Positions 43,238 to 52,777 of a stretch of 64,000 bases of DNA are shown here, one piece after another. The notes beneath the pieces are model-generated. The model was given only the letters and a program-made list of their open reading frames with translations, did no database searches and had not been told where the DNA came from. The DNA comes from Nocardia huaxiensis (GTDB lineage: Bacteria; Actinomycetota; Actinomycetes; Mycobacteriales; Mycobacteriaceae). The position numbers were made by a program, and so were the translations under genes. Position 1 is the stretch's first letter. Every line of letters begins with the position of its first letter. The DNA lies in NCBI RefSeq assembly GCF_013744875.1, contig NZ_CP059399.1:6572001-6636000 (forward strand), written 5' to 3'.

Positions 43238-45007
43238 GTGGTGCGCGTGAGCGCTTCCACCACGCCGGGTCTCACGCTGGCGGCGCTGCTGCTGGCGGCC
43301 GTGGCGACCGTGGCCATCGGGGCGTACGGGATCAGGGTCGCGCGCACTACCTCGGACTTTCTGGTGGCGTCGCGCGGGGTGGGCGCGCGGCTCAATGCTG
43401 CCGCCATCTCCGGTGAATATCTCTCCGCTGCTTCGTTTCTCGGTGTGGCGGGGTTGATCGCCAAGTATGGGACGGATGCGCTGTGGTATCCGGTGGGGTT
43501 CACCGCCGGGTATCTCGGGCTGCTGCTGTTCGTGGCCGCGCCGCTGCGGCGGTCGGGGGCGTACACGGTGCCGGACTTCGCGGAGTTCCGGCTCGGGTCG
43601 GTGCCATTGCGGCGACTGGCGGCGGTGCTGGTGGTGCTGGTGTGTGCGCTGTACCTGATTCCGCAATTCCAGGGTGCGGGACTGACTTTGCGCATTCTGC
43701 TGGGGGTGCCGGGGTGGGTGGGCGCGGTGGCGGTCGGGGTGATCGTGATCGCGAATGTGGCGGCGGGCGGGATGCGGTCGATCACGTTCGTGCAGGCATT
43801 CCAGTACTGGCTCAAGCTCACCGCGCTGGCCCTGCCCGCGCTGGTGTTGCTCGGCCATTTCCTCGGCGGGGACAAGGAATTGGGGGTGCCCGCGCCGCCG
43901 ACGGTCACCCAGCGCGCCACCGTCGACATCACCACCGATGTGGTCGTGCGGCTGGCGGGCGAGACGCCGCAGCGGATGACCGTCACGGGCTCACTCGACG
44001 GGCGGCCGGTGGACGGTGTGTTCACGCTGACTCCCGGTGAGCACCGATTCGGTTCGGGCACAACGGTAATCCTCGAGGCGGGCGCGGCTGTTCCGGTGGT
44101 GACCGGAGCCCCCGCCGACGATGAATCCTGGTTGCGGCCGGGCGGCGGGTTCGGCGGGCCGCATCCGATGTATCAGGTGTATTCGCTCATCGTCGCCCTG
44201 TTCCTGGGCGCGATGGGCCTGCCGCACGTGCTGGTTCGCTTCTACACCAATCCGGATGGCCGGACCGCCCGCAGCACCGCGCTCACCGTCATCGCTCTGG
44301 TCGGCATGTTCTATCTGTTCCCGGTGCTGCTCGGGGCCATGGCGCGGCTCTACGTGCCGCAGCTGCTGATCACCGGCACCTCCGATGCGGCGGTCCTGCT
44401 GCTGCCCAGCACCATGCTGTCGGGACTGGGCGGAAAGCTGTTGGCCGCCTTGGCCGCCGCGGGCGCCATCGCCGCCTTCCTGTCGACCTCCTCGGGCCTG
44501 CTGGTGAGCATCGCGGGTGTGCTCAGCACCGATGTGCTGCGCGGCCGCATCCGCGATTTCCGTGCCGCCTCGGTGGTGGCGGGCGCGGTGCCGCTGGGTC
44601 TGTCCTTCGCGGTGGCCAGCCTGGATGTGTCGCGCACGGTGGGCCTGGCCTTCTCGATGGCCGCGTCCACGCTGTGTCCCCTGCTCGTGCTGGGCATCTG
44701 GTGGCGCGGGCTCACCGCGACCGGCGCGGCGGCCGGGCTCGTCACCGGCGGACTCACCGCGGGCGGCGCGGTCATGGTCTCGGTGCTGGGCGATGTCCCC
44801 GACACCGTGGCGCACGGCTGGCCCGCCGCGCTGCTGAGTTATCCGGCGGCCGTGAGCGTTCCGCTGGCATTCGCCGCCACCATCCTGGTCAGCAAATTCT
44901 CGCGCCGTCAGCCCGCCCGCGAGGTCGCCCGCATCTTCGTGCGCATGCACGCCTCCGAACGCCTCGGCATGGGCGCCGATCGCGAGGGCGGCCTGCGTTC
45001 GGCGTGA
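43238..45007 (+). CDS. Sodium:solute symporter (SSS family), acetate/monocarboxylate type
   Basis: A ~589-residue transporter with about 13 transmembrane helices. Family blocks: SDFLVASRGVGARLNAAAIS, GEYLSAASFLGVAGLIAKYG, RRSGAYTVPDFAEFRLG, PHVLVRFYTNPDGRTARS. An enlarged extracytoplasmic loop at about 215-300 (TVTQRATVDITTDVVVRLAG) is not typical of ActP. GTG at 43238, 43241 or 43247 are all possible starts. It is separated from the DUF485/ActP pair by 150 bases. Probably takes up a monocarboxylate with Na+; pyruvate, propionate or acetate cannot be told apart. Confidence 0.88.
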   Translation: MVRVSASTTPGLTLAALLLAAVATVAIGAYGIRVARTTSDFLVASRGVGARLNAAAISGEYLSAASFLGVAGLIAKYGTDALWYPVGFTAGYLGLLLFVAAPLRRSGAYTVPDFAEFRLGSVPLRRLAAVLVVLVCALYLIPQFQGAGLTLRILLGVPGWVGAVAVGVIVIANVAAGGMRSITFVQAFQYWLKLTALALPALVLLGHFLGGDKELGVPAPPTVTQRATVDITTDVVVRLAGETPQRMTVTGSLDGRPVDGVFTLTPGEHRFGSGTTVILEAGAAVPVVTGAPADDESWLRPGGGFGGPHPMYQVYSLIVALFLGAMGLPHVLVRFYTNPDGRTARSTALTVIALVGMFYLFPVLLGAMARLYVPQLLITGTSDAAVLLLPSTMLSGLGGKLLAALAAAGAIAAFLSTSSGLLVSIAGVLSTDVLRGRIRDFRAASVVAGAVPLGLSFAVASLDVSRTVGLAFSMAASTLCPLLVLGIWWRGLTATGAAAGLVTGGLTAGGAVMVSVLGDVPDTVAHGWPAALLSYPAAVSVPLAFAATILVSKFSRRQPAREVARIFVRMHASERLGMGADREGGLRSA

Positions 45008-45157
45008 TCGCCGGCCCCCGACCGTTCGTCGCGGCACAGCGACCGTTCACCGCACAGTCCGGCCGCTTCGCCGAGTGACCCACACCACATCATGTTTCGG
45101 TCATGCTCGGCTCGCTACCGTGCTGCGCAGTAAGCCACATCACATGCGAGGACCACC

Positions 45158-45517
45158 ATGAGCCCCACCGAACTCGACGACGGCACGCGGCCGCGGCATA
45201 CGCCCACGCCCGCGGAATTCGTCGCCATGCAGGCCAGTCCCGAATTCCAGGACCTCCGGAACCGGTTGCGGCGCTACGTGTTTCCCATGACGGCACTGTT
45301 CCTGGCCTGGTACCTGGTGTATGTGCTGCTCGGCGCGTACGCGCACGATTTCATGGCCACCAAGGTCGTCGGGAACATCAATGTCGGGCTGCTGCTGGGT
45401 CTGGGGCAGTTCGCCTCCACCTTCCTGATCACCGGCCTGTACGTGCGATTCGCCAATAAGGAACTGGATCCGCGCGCCGCCGCCATTCGCTCCGAGCTCG
45501 AGGGAGGCCAGGCGTGA
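45158..45517 (+). CDS. DUF485 small membrane protein
   Basis: A 119-residue protein with a polar N-terminus (FVAMQASPEFQDLRNRLRRY) typical of DUF485/YjcH/MctB proteins and two transmembrane helices (PMTALFLAWYLVYVLLGAYA and LLLGLGQFASTFLITGLYV). ATG 45158 has GCGAGGA upstream. Its stop overlaps the GTG of the acetate symporter by four bases, so it is a co-translated accessory subunit. In Corynebacterium the equivalent pair is mctB-mctC and in E. coli yjcH-actP. Confidence 0.92.
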   Translation: MSPTELDDGTRPRHTPTPAEFVAMQASPEFQDLRNRLRRYVFPMTALFLAWYLVYVLLGAYAHDFMATKVVGNINVGLLLGLGQFASTFLITGLYVRFANKELDPRAAAIRSELEGGQA

Positions 45518-47145
45518 CCAGTTACCTCGCCGCCACCGCCACGGTCGGCAATCCGGCCGCCAATATCGCCATTTTCGCGCTGTTCGTGGTCGTCACCATG
45601 GTCGTGGTGATTCGCGCCAGCCGCAGCAATGCCAGTGCCGCAGACTATTTCACCGGTGGGCGCGGGTTCTCCGGTCCGCAGAACGGCGTGGCCATCGCCG
45701 GTGACTACCTGTCGGCGGCCAGCTTCCTCGGCATCGCGGGCGCCATCGCCGTCTACGGCTACGACGGCTTCCTGTACTCGATCGGCTTCCTGGTGGCGTG
45801 GCTCGTCGCACTGCTGCTGGTGGCCGAAATGCTCAGGAACACCGGCAAATTCACCATGGCCGACGTACTGAGCTTCCGGTTGAAGCAGGGGCCGGTGCGC
45901 ACCGCGGCCGCGCTGACCACCCTGGCCGTGTCGCTGTTCTATCTGCTGGCGCAGATGGCGGGCGCGGGCGGTCTGGTGGCGCTGCTGCTCGATATCAAGT
46001 CCAAGTCCGGGCAGGCGGTCGTGATCGCCGTGGTCGGCATTCTCATGATCGTGTATGTGCTGGTCGGCGGCATGAAGGGCACCACCTGGGTGCAGATCAT
46101 CAAGGCCGTGCTGCTGATCACCGGCGCCGCGTTCATGACGGTCGTGGTGCTCAGCAAGTTCGGGTTCAACCTGTCGGAGATCCTGGGTTCGGCGCAGCAG
46201 AAGGTGTCGGAGGCGACCACCAAGGGCGTGGCCTCGCGGGATGTGCTCGCACCCGGCGCGCAGTACGGTGGCAGCGGCACCTCGAAACTGAACTTCCTGT
46301 CGCTGGGCCTGGCGCTGGTGCTCGGCACCGCCGGTCTGCCGCACGTGCTCATGCGCTTCTACACCGTGCCCACCGCCAAGGAGGCGCGTCGCTCGGTGGT
46401 GTGGGCGATCGGGCTGATCGGCGCGTTCTACCTGTTCACGCTGGTGCTCGGGTACGGCGCGGCGGCCATCGTCGGGCCGGACACGATTCTGGGCGCGGCC
46501 GGCGGGCAGAACTCCGCGGCCCCGCTGCTGGCCTTCGAACTCGGCGGCGTGCTGCTGCTGGGCATCATCTCCGCGGTCGCCTTCGCCACGATTCTCGCGG
46601 TGGTGGCCGGTCTGACCATCACGGCGTCGGCGTCCTTCGCGCACGACATCTATGCCGGAGTCATCAAGCGCGGCAAGGTCGATGAGGCCAAACAGGTTCA
46701 GGTGTCGCGGATCACGGCGGTCGTGGTCGGTGTCATCGCCATCGGGCTCGGCATTCTCGCCAATGGTCAGAACATCGCGTTCCTGGTGGCGCTGGCCTTC
46801 GCGGTGGCCGCGTCGGCGAACCTGCCCACCATTCTGTTCTCGCTGTTCTGGAAGCGGTTCAACACCACCGGTGCGCTGTTCAGCATGTACGGCGGCCTGA
46901 TCTCCACCATCGTGCTGATCGTGTTCTCCCCGGCCGTGTCCGGCTCCAAGTCGGCCATGCTGCCCAAGCTGGACTTCGACTGGTTCCCGCTGTCCAACCC
47001 GGGCATCGTGTCGATTCCGCTGGCCTTCCTGCTCGGTGTTATCGGCACCTTCGTCGGCAAGAGCGACGAGGACCCGGTCAAGGCCGCCGAAATGGAGGTT
47101 CGCTCGCTCACCGGTGTCGGCGCGGAAAAGGCCGTCGCACACTGA
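45514..47145 (+). CDS. actP: Cation/acetate symporter, ActP/MctC family
   Basis: A 543-residue SSS transporter with about 13 helices. Blocks: ADYFTGGRGFSGPQNGVAIA, GDYLSAASFLGIAGAIAVYG, YVLVGGMKGTTWVQIIKAVL, GTAGLPHVLMRFYTVPTAKE, NLPTILFSLFWKRFNTTG. It matches ActP/MctC better than the symporter upstream. GTG 45514 overlaps the DUF485 stop. It imports acetate (and often pyruvate or propionate) with a cation. The acetyl-CoA synthetase gene starts 55 bases downstream, so uptake and activation are co-encoded. Confidence 0.93.
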   Translation: MTSYLAATATVGNPAANIAIFALFVVVTMVVVIRASRSNASAADYFTGGRGFSGPQNGVAIAGDYLSAASFLGIAGAIAVYGYDGFLYSIGFLVAWLVALLLVAEMLRNTGKFTMADVLSFRLKQGPVRTAAALTTLAVSLFYLLAQMAGAGGLVALLLDIKSKSGQAVVIAVVGILMIVYVLVGGMKGTTWVQIIKAVLLITGAAFMTVVVLSKFGFNLSEILGSAQQKVSEATTKGVASRDVLAPGAQYGGSGTSKLNFLSLGLALVLGTAGLPHVLMRFYTVPTAKEARRSVVWAIGLIGAFYLFTLVLGYGAAAIVGPDTILGAAGGQNSAAPLLAFELGGVLLLGIISAVAFATILAVVAGLTITASASFAHDIYAGVIKRGKVDEAKQVQVSRITAVVVGVIAIGLGILANGQNIAFLVALAFAVAASANLPTILFSLFWKRFNTTGALFSMYGGLISTIVLIVFSPAVSGSKSAMLPKLDFDWFPLSNPGIVSIPLAFLLGVIGTFVGKSDEDPVKAAEMEVRSLTGVGAEKAVAH

Positions 47146-47199
47146 TTTCGCCCGCCGTCCCCGGGCCCGTCCACTCGTTTCCCGACCAGGAGTACCGAA

Positions 47200-49143
47200 T
47201 TGTCCAGCGTCGCCACCCATTCCGACAGCTACCCGCCCAGCGCGGAGTTCACCGCCACGGCCAATGCCACCGGCGCGCTCTACGACCGCGCGGAGGCCGA
47301 CCGGCTCGCCTTCTGGGCCGAACAGGCCCGGCGGCTGCACTGGGATACGCCCTTCACGCGGGTATTGGATTGGGACGACGCGCCTTTCGCGCAATGGTTC
47401 GCGGACGGCAAGCTCAATGTCGCGTACAACTGCGTGGATCGGCATGTGCTGGACGGGCACGGGAATCAGGTGGCCATCCACTGGGAGGGCGAGCCCGGGG
47501 ATTCCCGCGCCATCACCTACGGCGAACTGCTGGATGATGTGTCCAGGGCCGCCAATGCGTTGACCGCGCTCGGGTTGCGGGCCGGGGATCGCGTCGCCAT
47601 CTATATGCCGATGGTGCCGGAGGCGATCGTGTCGATGCTGGCCTGTGCGCGTCTGGGTTTGACGCATTCGGTGGTGTTCGCGGGGTTCTCACCGAGTGCG
47701 CTGCGCCAGCGCGTGGACGATGCCGAGGCCAAGCTGGTCATCACCACCGACGGGCAGTGGCGGCGCGGGACCGCCGCACCACTGAAAGCCGCTGTGGACG
47801 AAGCCCTTTCGGCCGATGGCGGCGCGCAGAGCGTCGAGCACGTGCTCGTGGTGCGGCGCACCGGCATCGACGTGCCGTGGACCGAGGGCCGCGACATCTG
47901 GTGGGACGAAACCGTTTCGCTGGCCTCGCCCGAGCACCAGGCGCAGGCGTTCGACGCCGAGCACCCGCTGTTCATCCTCTACACCTCCGGCACCACCGGT
48001 AAGCCCAAGGGCATCCTGCACACCAGCGGCGGCTACCTCACCCAGACCTCCTACACCCACCACTACGTGTTCGACCACAAGCCCGGCCAGGACGTGTACT
48101 GGTGCACCGCCGACATCGGCTGGGTCACCGGGCACTCCTACATCGTGTACGGACCCCTCGCCAATCGCACCACACAGGTCGTGTACGAAGGCACCCCGAA
48201 CTTCCCGAACGAGCACCGGCATTTCGAGATCATCGAAAAGTACGGCGTCACCATCTATTACACGGCCCCCACACTGGTCCGCACATTCATGAAGTGGGGC
48301 AAAGAGATTCCCGAGTCGCACAATCTCTCCTCACTGCGACTGCTGGGTTCGGTCGGTGAGCCGATCAACCCGGAGGCGTGGCGCTGGTACCGGGAAGTCA
48401 TCGGCGCCAACACCACTCCGATCGTGGACACCTGGTGGCAGACCGAAACCGGCGCAATCATGATCTCGCCCTTGCCCGGCGTCACCGCCGCCAAACCGGG
48501 TGCGGCCATGACCCCGCTGCCCGGCATCTCCTCCAAAGTCGTCGACGAGGAAGGCAACCCGGTCACCCTCGGTGAGACCGAAGCCAACGGCTACCTCGTC
48601 CTCGACCAGCCGTGGCCGTCGATGCTGCGCGGCATCTGGGGCGACAACGAGCGATACAAGGACACCTACTGGTCCAAGTACGCCGAGCAGGGCTGGTACT
48701 TCGCCGGCGACGGCGCGAAGTTGGACACCGACGGCGACCTGTGGGTCCTGGGCCGTGTCGATGACGTCATGAACGTCTCGGGCCACCGCATCTCCACCGC
48801 CGAGGTCGAATCCGCGCTGGTGGGCCACTCCGGTGTCGCCGAAGCCGCGGTCGTCGGCGCATCCGATGCGACGACCGGTCAGGGCATCGTGGCGTTCGTG
48901 ATCCTCACCGCCGAGGCCAAGGACACCGGCGAGGACCTGGTCACCGAACTCAAGGCCGAGGTCTCGCGCGAGATCTCCCCCATCGCGCGTCCGAGGGAGA
49001 TCCACGTGGTCCCCGAGCTGCCCAAGACCCGCTCGGGCAAGATCATGCGTCGCCTGCTGCGCGACGTCGCCGAAGGCCGCGAACTCGGCGACACCTCCAC
49101 CCTCGTCGACCCGACAGTCTTCGAAGCGATCGCAAAACGCTGA
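47200..49143 (+). CDS. acs: Acetyl-CoA synthetase (acetate-CoA ligase)
   Basis: A 647-residue AMP-forming ligase: acetate + ATP + CoA to acetyl-CoA. Motifs: TSGTTGKPKGILHTSGG (P-loop), WCTADIGWVTGHSYIVYGPL, DTWWQTETGAIMIS, GDGAKLDTDGDLWVLGRVDD, and the C-terminal KTRSGKIMRRLLRD whose Lys in SGKIMR is the conserved acetylation site. TTG 47200 is set by AGGAG eight bases upstream. Length and the tryptophan of DTWWQTE fit Acs rather than propionyl-CoA synthetase. It is preceded by an acetate symporter and followed by a strong terminator. Confidence 0.97.
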   Translation: MSSVATHSDSYPPSAEFTATANATGALYDRAEADRLAFWAEQARRLHWDTPFTRVLDWDDAPFAQWFADGKLNVAYNCVDRHVLDGHGNQVAIHWEGEPGDSRAITYGELLDDVSRAANALTALGLRAGDRVAIYMPMVPEAIVSMLACARLGLTHSVVFAGFSPSALRQRVDDAEAKLVITTDGQWRRGTAAPLKAAVDEALSADGGAQSVEHVLVVRRTGIDVPWTEGRDIWWDETVSLASPEHQAQAFDAEHPLFILYTSGTTGKPKGILHTSGGYLTQTSYTHHYVFDHKPGQDVYWCTADIGWVTGHSYIVYGPLANRTTQVVYEGTPNFPNEHRHFEIIEKYGVTIYYTAPTLVRTFMKWGKEIPESHNLSSLRLLGSVGEPINPEAWRWYREVIGANTTPIVDTWWQTETGAIMISPLPGVTAAKPGAAMTPLPGISSKVVDEEGNPVTLGETEANGYLVLDQPWPSMLRGIWGDNERYKDTYWSKYAEQGWYFAGDGAKLDTDGDLWVLGRVDDVMNVSGHRISTAEVESALVGHSGVAEAAVVGASDATTGQGIVAFVILTAEAKDTGEDLVTELKAEVSREISPIARPREIHVVPELPKTRSGKIMRRLLRDVAEGRELGDTSTLVDPTVFEAIAKR

Positions 49144-49152
49144 TCGCCCCCA

Positions 49153-49191
49153 GGATCGGCCTGGCGACAATGAGGGGCGCCAGGCCGATCC
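49153..49191 (+). terminator. Strong stem-loop terminator after acs
   Basis: GGATCGGCCTGGCG (49153-49166) pairs perfectly over 14 bases with CGCCAGGCCGATCC (49178-49191). It isolates the acetate cluster from the DUF4132 operon. Confidence 0.88.
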
Positions 49192-49288
49192 GCCTCCCGC
49201 ACAACACTATCCGTCCCACCGTACCCAGACGGAGATCTCAGAGCAGGGGCCGAACACTCCAGGCCCGGCCGCGCCCAACGGATCCCTT

Positions 49289-49310
49289 TGTCAGCGCCCG
49301 CTATTACAGT
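49289..49310 (+). promoter_or_regulatory. PafBC-type promoter of the DUF4132-AAA-VWA operon
   Basis: TTTGTCAG (TGTCAG at 49289-49294), ten bases, TACAGT (49305-49310). The surrounding sequence differs from the other three copies, yet both hexamers and the 10-base spacing are kept. The TTG at 49348 is 37 bases after the -10. Confidence 0.8.
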
Positions 49311-49347
49311 GCGGTGAGCAAGGATCGAAATCCGGGGAGGGACAGCG

Positions 49348-52300
49348 TTGACAGTGGTGCGTCAGCTCGATGAGGACACGTGGGTGGTGCCGGACGAGTG
49401 GTGGGCGCATGCCGACCGGTTCCGAGGCCGGGGACCCGCACGACCCAGAGCGATCGACGCCTCCGCCGTCGCCACCTACCGGGAATACCTGGCGCATGGG
49501 CGTATTCCCGGAATCCTGAACAACACTGCGGCCCAGGGCTTCCCCGACATTGCGGCGGCGGGCACGGCCGCGCTCGGGTACGGCCGGCAGCCGGCGCCGG
49601 ACGCCGCGACACCCGGGGAAGGGCTGGAGTCGCCGCTCGGCGCTGCCGCGCTCGCGTGCATTATCACCGATGTCTACCGATACGGCTACGGCAGGCGACA
49701 CACGCCTGACACGATCGTGGATGCCTGGATCGCCCAGCACGGCTTGATCTTCGCCACCGAGGCCGCGATCCAGCTGGCCGGTCTGTTCATCATGCCCGCG
49801 CACGCCAATCGCGGTGTCAACGCTCTGCACCCGATTCATCCGGGCGCGCCGTACTCCGCCGACAGCACTCCCGTCCTGCGGCGTGTGCGCGCGGCACTGG
49901 CAGAGCTGCCCGAGCCGGAGTACCGTGCCGCCGTCGAACGGTTCGCCGCGTACCGCGTCGCTCCGCATCCCCTGGCCGCCCGGCTGGCGACGACGTATTT
50001 GTTTCCGACCGAACAGCATTGGCTCGACGCGGACATCCCGGCGCTCGAACAATTTCAGTCCCATGCGCGGGATGACGCGCGGACCGGGTTGATCTGCTGC
50101 GCGACGACGGCCGGGCAGCTGTCCGAGCTGGCTCCGGCCGGGGGTGTCCTGTTCGACTGGGATCATCTGCGCGACACCGTGGCCGCCCACCTCGGACCGG
50201 CGGTCGCGCCATTCATGGCGGAAGCCCTGGACAACACCGGCATCGGGCCCGACACACAGCGGGTGCTGGCCGGGATGCTCGCGCAGTTCCCCACCGATCA
50301 GGCGTTTTCGATCCTGCTCGAACGCCTCGAACGGAACACCGTGCGCGCGTCGCTACACACCGCGCTCATCCGATTCCCGCGCCGCGCACTGCGTTTGCTC
50401 GCGGCGAACTCCTCGCGTTCGGCGGGCGCCGCCGCCCTCCTGCGCGCTCAGGCGCACGCTCATCCGGAGTTGGCCGCCGAACTCGGCATCGCGGTGGAAC
50501 CTGCCCCCAGCGTCGTTCCCTACAACGGCATCGCCACGCCGGATGAACTGCCCGCGATTCTGCGAGTGCCGCCGTGGGAGCGGGAGAAGCCGCCGACCGA
50601 CTCGATCGTGCTGCCCATTCCCGGCCCACGACCCAGCGCGCTCCGCTGGCGAGAGGGCGAACGGGAAGCGTGGGCCGAAGCCCGTACCGGCGTCGCCGGG
50701 CCGCGACCGGACGCCGAGACCGGGCAGACCTGGTCCAGTCTGATCACCGACACCCTGGCCGTACCGGGCCGAGCCGCTTACGGACTGGTCCCGCTCTTCG
50801 CCTGCGCGCCCGTCGAAGTCGTGGCACCGCATCTGTCACTGCTGGAACCACGGCACTTCGGGCGCGACGGCTCGGGAATGACACGGCTGCTGGGCCGCTT
50901 CGGTGAGCAGATACTGCCGGTGATCCTCGCAGCGGTGGCAGCGGACCCGGAGCAGCACGCGGGGATCCTCGCGCCTGTCACCGGGTCCGAGGTCACCGCT
51001 CTCATGGCCAAACTGCTCGGCAAGCACCACGCATTCGATACCGCCCTCGAATGGCTGGAGCGCCATCTCGACACCGCGGCAGCGGATTTGATCGCCGCCG
51101 CCCTCGGTAAGGCGGTGCGGCCGCGCAAATACGCGTGGGACGCACTGCATCTGCTCGCACGGCGCGGGCACCGCGACGCCCTGTTCGAGGCCGCCGCCGC
51201 ATACGACGCGCGGGCGCTCGAGGCGCTGCGAGCCGAGCTCGTCACCGACCCGATGCTCCATCTGCCGAAGAAGATTCCCGTCCTGCCGTCCTGGCTGATG
51301 CCGGCCGCACTGCCGCCGATCGTGCTACGCGACAGCCGGACCGCGCTGGATGTGCCCGCGGTGACCACAGTGTGCACCATGCTGGCGATCGCGAAGGAGC
51401 AGGGCGGATACGCCGGCGTCCAGGTGGTCGAGGAAGCCGCCGATCCACGATCGCTGACCGAGTTCGCGTGGGGAATGTTCGAAGCCTGGCGGGCGGTCGA
51501 CTACCCGCGCGCGGGCGGCTGGATCCTGCGCGCGCTCGCGGACTTCGGCGATGACGACATCGCACGGCGGCTCACTCCGCTCATTCGCGTCTGGCCGGGC
51601 GACGGCGCGCACCAGCGCGCGGTGGCCGGTTTGAACGTGCTGGCCGCCATCGGCACGGATATCGCCCTCATGCAGCTCAATGGCATTGCCGAGAAGGTCA
51701 AATTCAACGGCATCAGATCGACCGCGCACACCATGATCGAGCGGATCGCGCGGGACCGCGGTCTCACCACCGAGCAGCTGGCCGACCGGCTCGTCCCCGA
51801 CCTGGGGCTGAGCGAGGATGGCACGCTGCCTTTGGATTACGGTCCACGTGGCTTCCGAATCGGCCTCGATGAACAGTTGCGCCCTACCGTCAGCGATGCC
51901 GATGGCGCACCCCGCAAATCCCTGCCCAAACCCGGTGTCAATGATGATCCGGAACTCGCGCCGGCCGCGTACAAAGCCTTCGCGGCTTTCAAGAAGGACG
52001 TGAAAGCCATTGCAGGCGGGCAACTCCGACGGCTGGAACAGGCCATGGTGCGGGGTCGCCGCTGGACGGCGGACGAGTTTCCGCGATTGTTCGTCGACCA
52101 TCCGCTCGTCCGTCAGCTCACCCGCCGACTGGTTTGGGTGGCGTTCGCCGCCGACGGCACGATCACCGGCGCGTTCCGGCTGGCCGAGGACCGCAGCCTG
52201 GCGGATGCGCACGACAATGAATTCCTGCTCGCCGCGGACGCGACCGTCGGCGTCGCCCATCCGCTGCACCTCGGCGACGACCTCGCCGCGTGGGCTGAGA

Positions 52301-52728
52301 TCTTCGCCGATTACGAACTGCTGCAACCTTTCCCGCAGCTCACCCGCGAGATCCACCGGTTCACCGACGCCGAGGCCACGGAGATCCATCTCGACCGATT
52401 CCAGGGGATCGAGTTCGCGTCCGGCAATGCCATGCGACTCGTCAACCGCGGCTGGGGACGCGAATCACCCCAGGACGCCGGTGACATCTCCTGCTTCTAT
52501 CAGGTTCTCGGGAACGGGCATTCGATCGTCGTTCACTTCGATCCCGGCTTCAGCGCCGGGCAACCACCGGATATCAAAGGCAATCACCAAGTGCTGAGAC
52601 GAGTCTGGGTGACCGATACCGGCAACGAACATCGCTGGTGCAGAAAGGAAGACTGCCACCCTCTCGGTGTGCTGGACGCGATCCCGGCCTCGGAACTGGT
52701 GCGCGACCTGGAAGCCGTAATCGCGTGA
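49348..52728 (+). CDS. DUF4132 (YehI/MolR-like) protein 4, operon leader
   Basis: A 1126-residue paralog of the three upstream genes. Landmarks: LDEDTWVVPDEWWAHADRF at the start, PAILRVPPWEREKPPTDS and LRWREGEREAWAEA in the middle, IALMQLNGIAEKVKFNGIR, YGPRGFRIGLDEQLRP, then LEQAMVRGRRWTADEFPRLF, HPLVRQLTRRLVWVAFAADG and WAEIFADYELLQPFPQL. TTG 49348 has GGGGAGGG (49334-49341) six bases upstream. It leads the AAA+, DUF5682, VWA and SWIM genes with a 49-base gap. This makes it the cognate YehI-type partner; the other three copies are physically separate. Confidence 0.9.
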   Translation: MTVVRQLDEDTWVVPDEWWAHADRFRGRGPARPRAIDASAVATYREYLAHGRIPGILNNTAAQGFPDIAAAGTAALGYGRQPAPDAATPGEGLESPLGAAALACIITDVYRYGYGRRHTPDTIVDAWIAQHGLIFATEAAIQLAGLFIMPAHANRGVNALHPIHPGAPYSADSTPVLRRVRAALAELPEPEYRAAVERFAAYRVAPHPLAARLATTYLFPTEQHWLDADIPALEQFQSHARDDARTGLICCATTAGQLSELAPAGGVLFDWDHLRDTVAAHLGPAVAPFMAEALDNTGIGPDTQRVLAGMLAQFPTDQAFSILLERLERNTVRASLHTALIRFPRRALRLLAANSSRSAGAAALLRAQAHAHPELAAELGIAVEPAPSVVPYNGIATPDELPAILRVPPWEREKPPTDSIVLPIPGPRPSALRWREGEREAWAEARTGVAGPRPDAETGQTWSSLITDTLAVPGRAAYGLVPLFACAPVEVVAPHLSLLEPRHFGRDGSGMTRLLGRFGEQILPVILAAVAADPEQHAGILAPVTGSEVTALMAKLLGKHHAFDTALEWLERHLDTAAADLIAAALGKAVRPRKYAWDALHLLARRGHRDALFEAAAAYDARALEALRAELVTDPMLHLPKKIPVLPSWLMPAALPPIVLRDSRTALDVPAVTTVCTMLAIAKEQGGYAGVQVVEEAADPRSLTEFAWGMFEAWRAVDYPRAGGWILRALADFGDDDIARRLTPLIRVWPGDGAHQRAVAGLNVLAAIGTDIALMQLNGIAEKVKFNGIRSTAHTMIERIARDRGLTTEQLADRLVPDLGLSEDGTLPLDYGPRGFRIGLDEQLRPTVSDADGAPRKSLPKPGVNDDPELAPAAYKAFAAFKKDVKAIAGGQLRRLEQAMVRGRRWTADEFPRLFVDHPLVRQLTRRLVWVAFAADGTITGAFRLAEDRSLADAHDNEFLLAADATVGVAHPLHLGDDLAAWAEIFADYELLQPFPQLTREIHRFTDAEATEIHLDRFQGIEFASGNAMRLVNRGWGRESPQDAGDISCFYQVLGNGHSIVVHFDPGFSAGQPPDIKGNHQVLRRVWVTDTGNEHRWCRKEDCHPLGVLDAIPASELVRDLEAVIA

Positions 52729-52777
52729 ACCGCAGGACTGTTCAACCACTCGACCTACACGACCCGCAGGAGCATCG

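Noticed and set aside
43089..43250. Short open frame between the two-helix protein and the first symporter
   Set aside because: No ribosome site or family feature; Arg-rich composition typical of noncoding GC-rich DNA.
45274..47667. A 797-codon minus-strand frame
   Set aside because: Antisense to DUF485, actP and acs, whose motifs are unmistakable.
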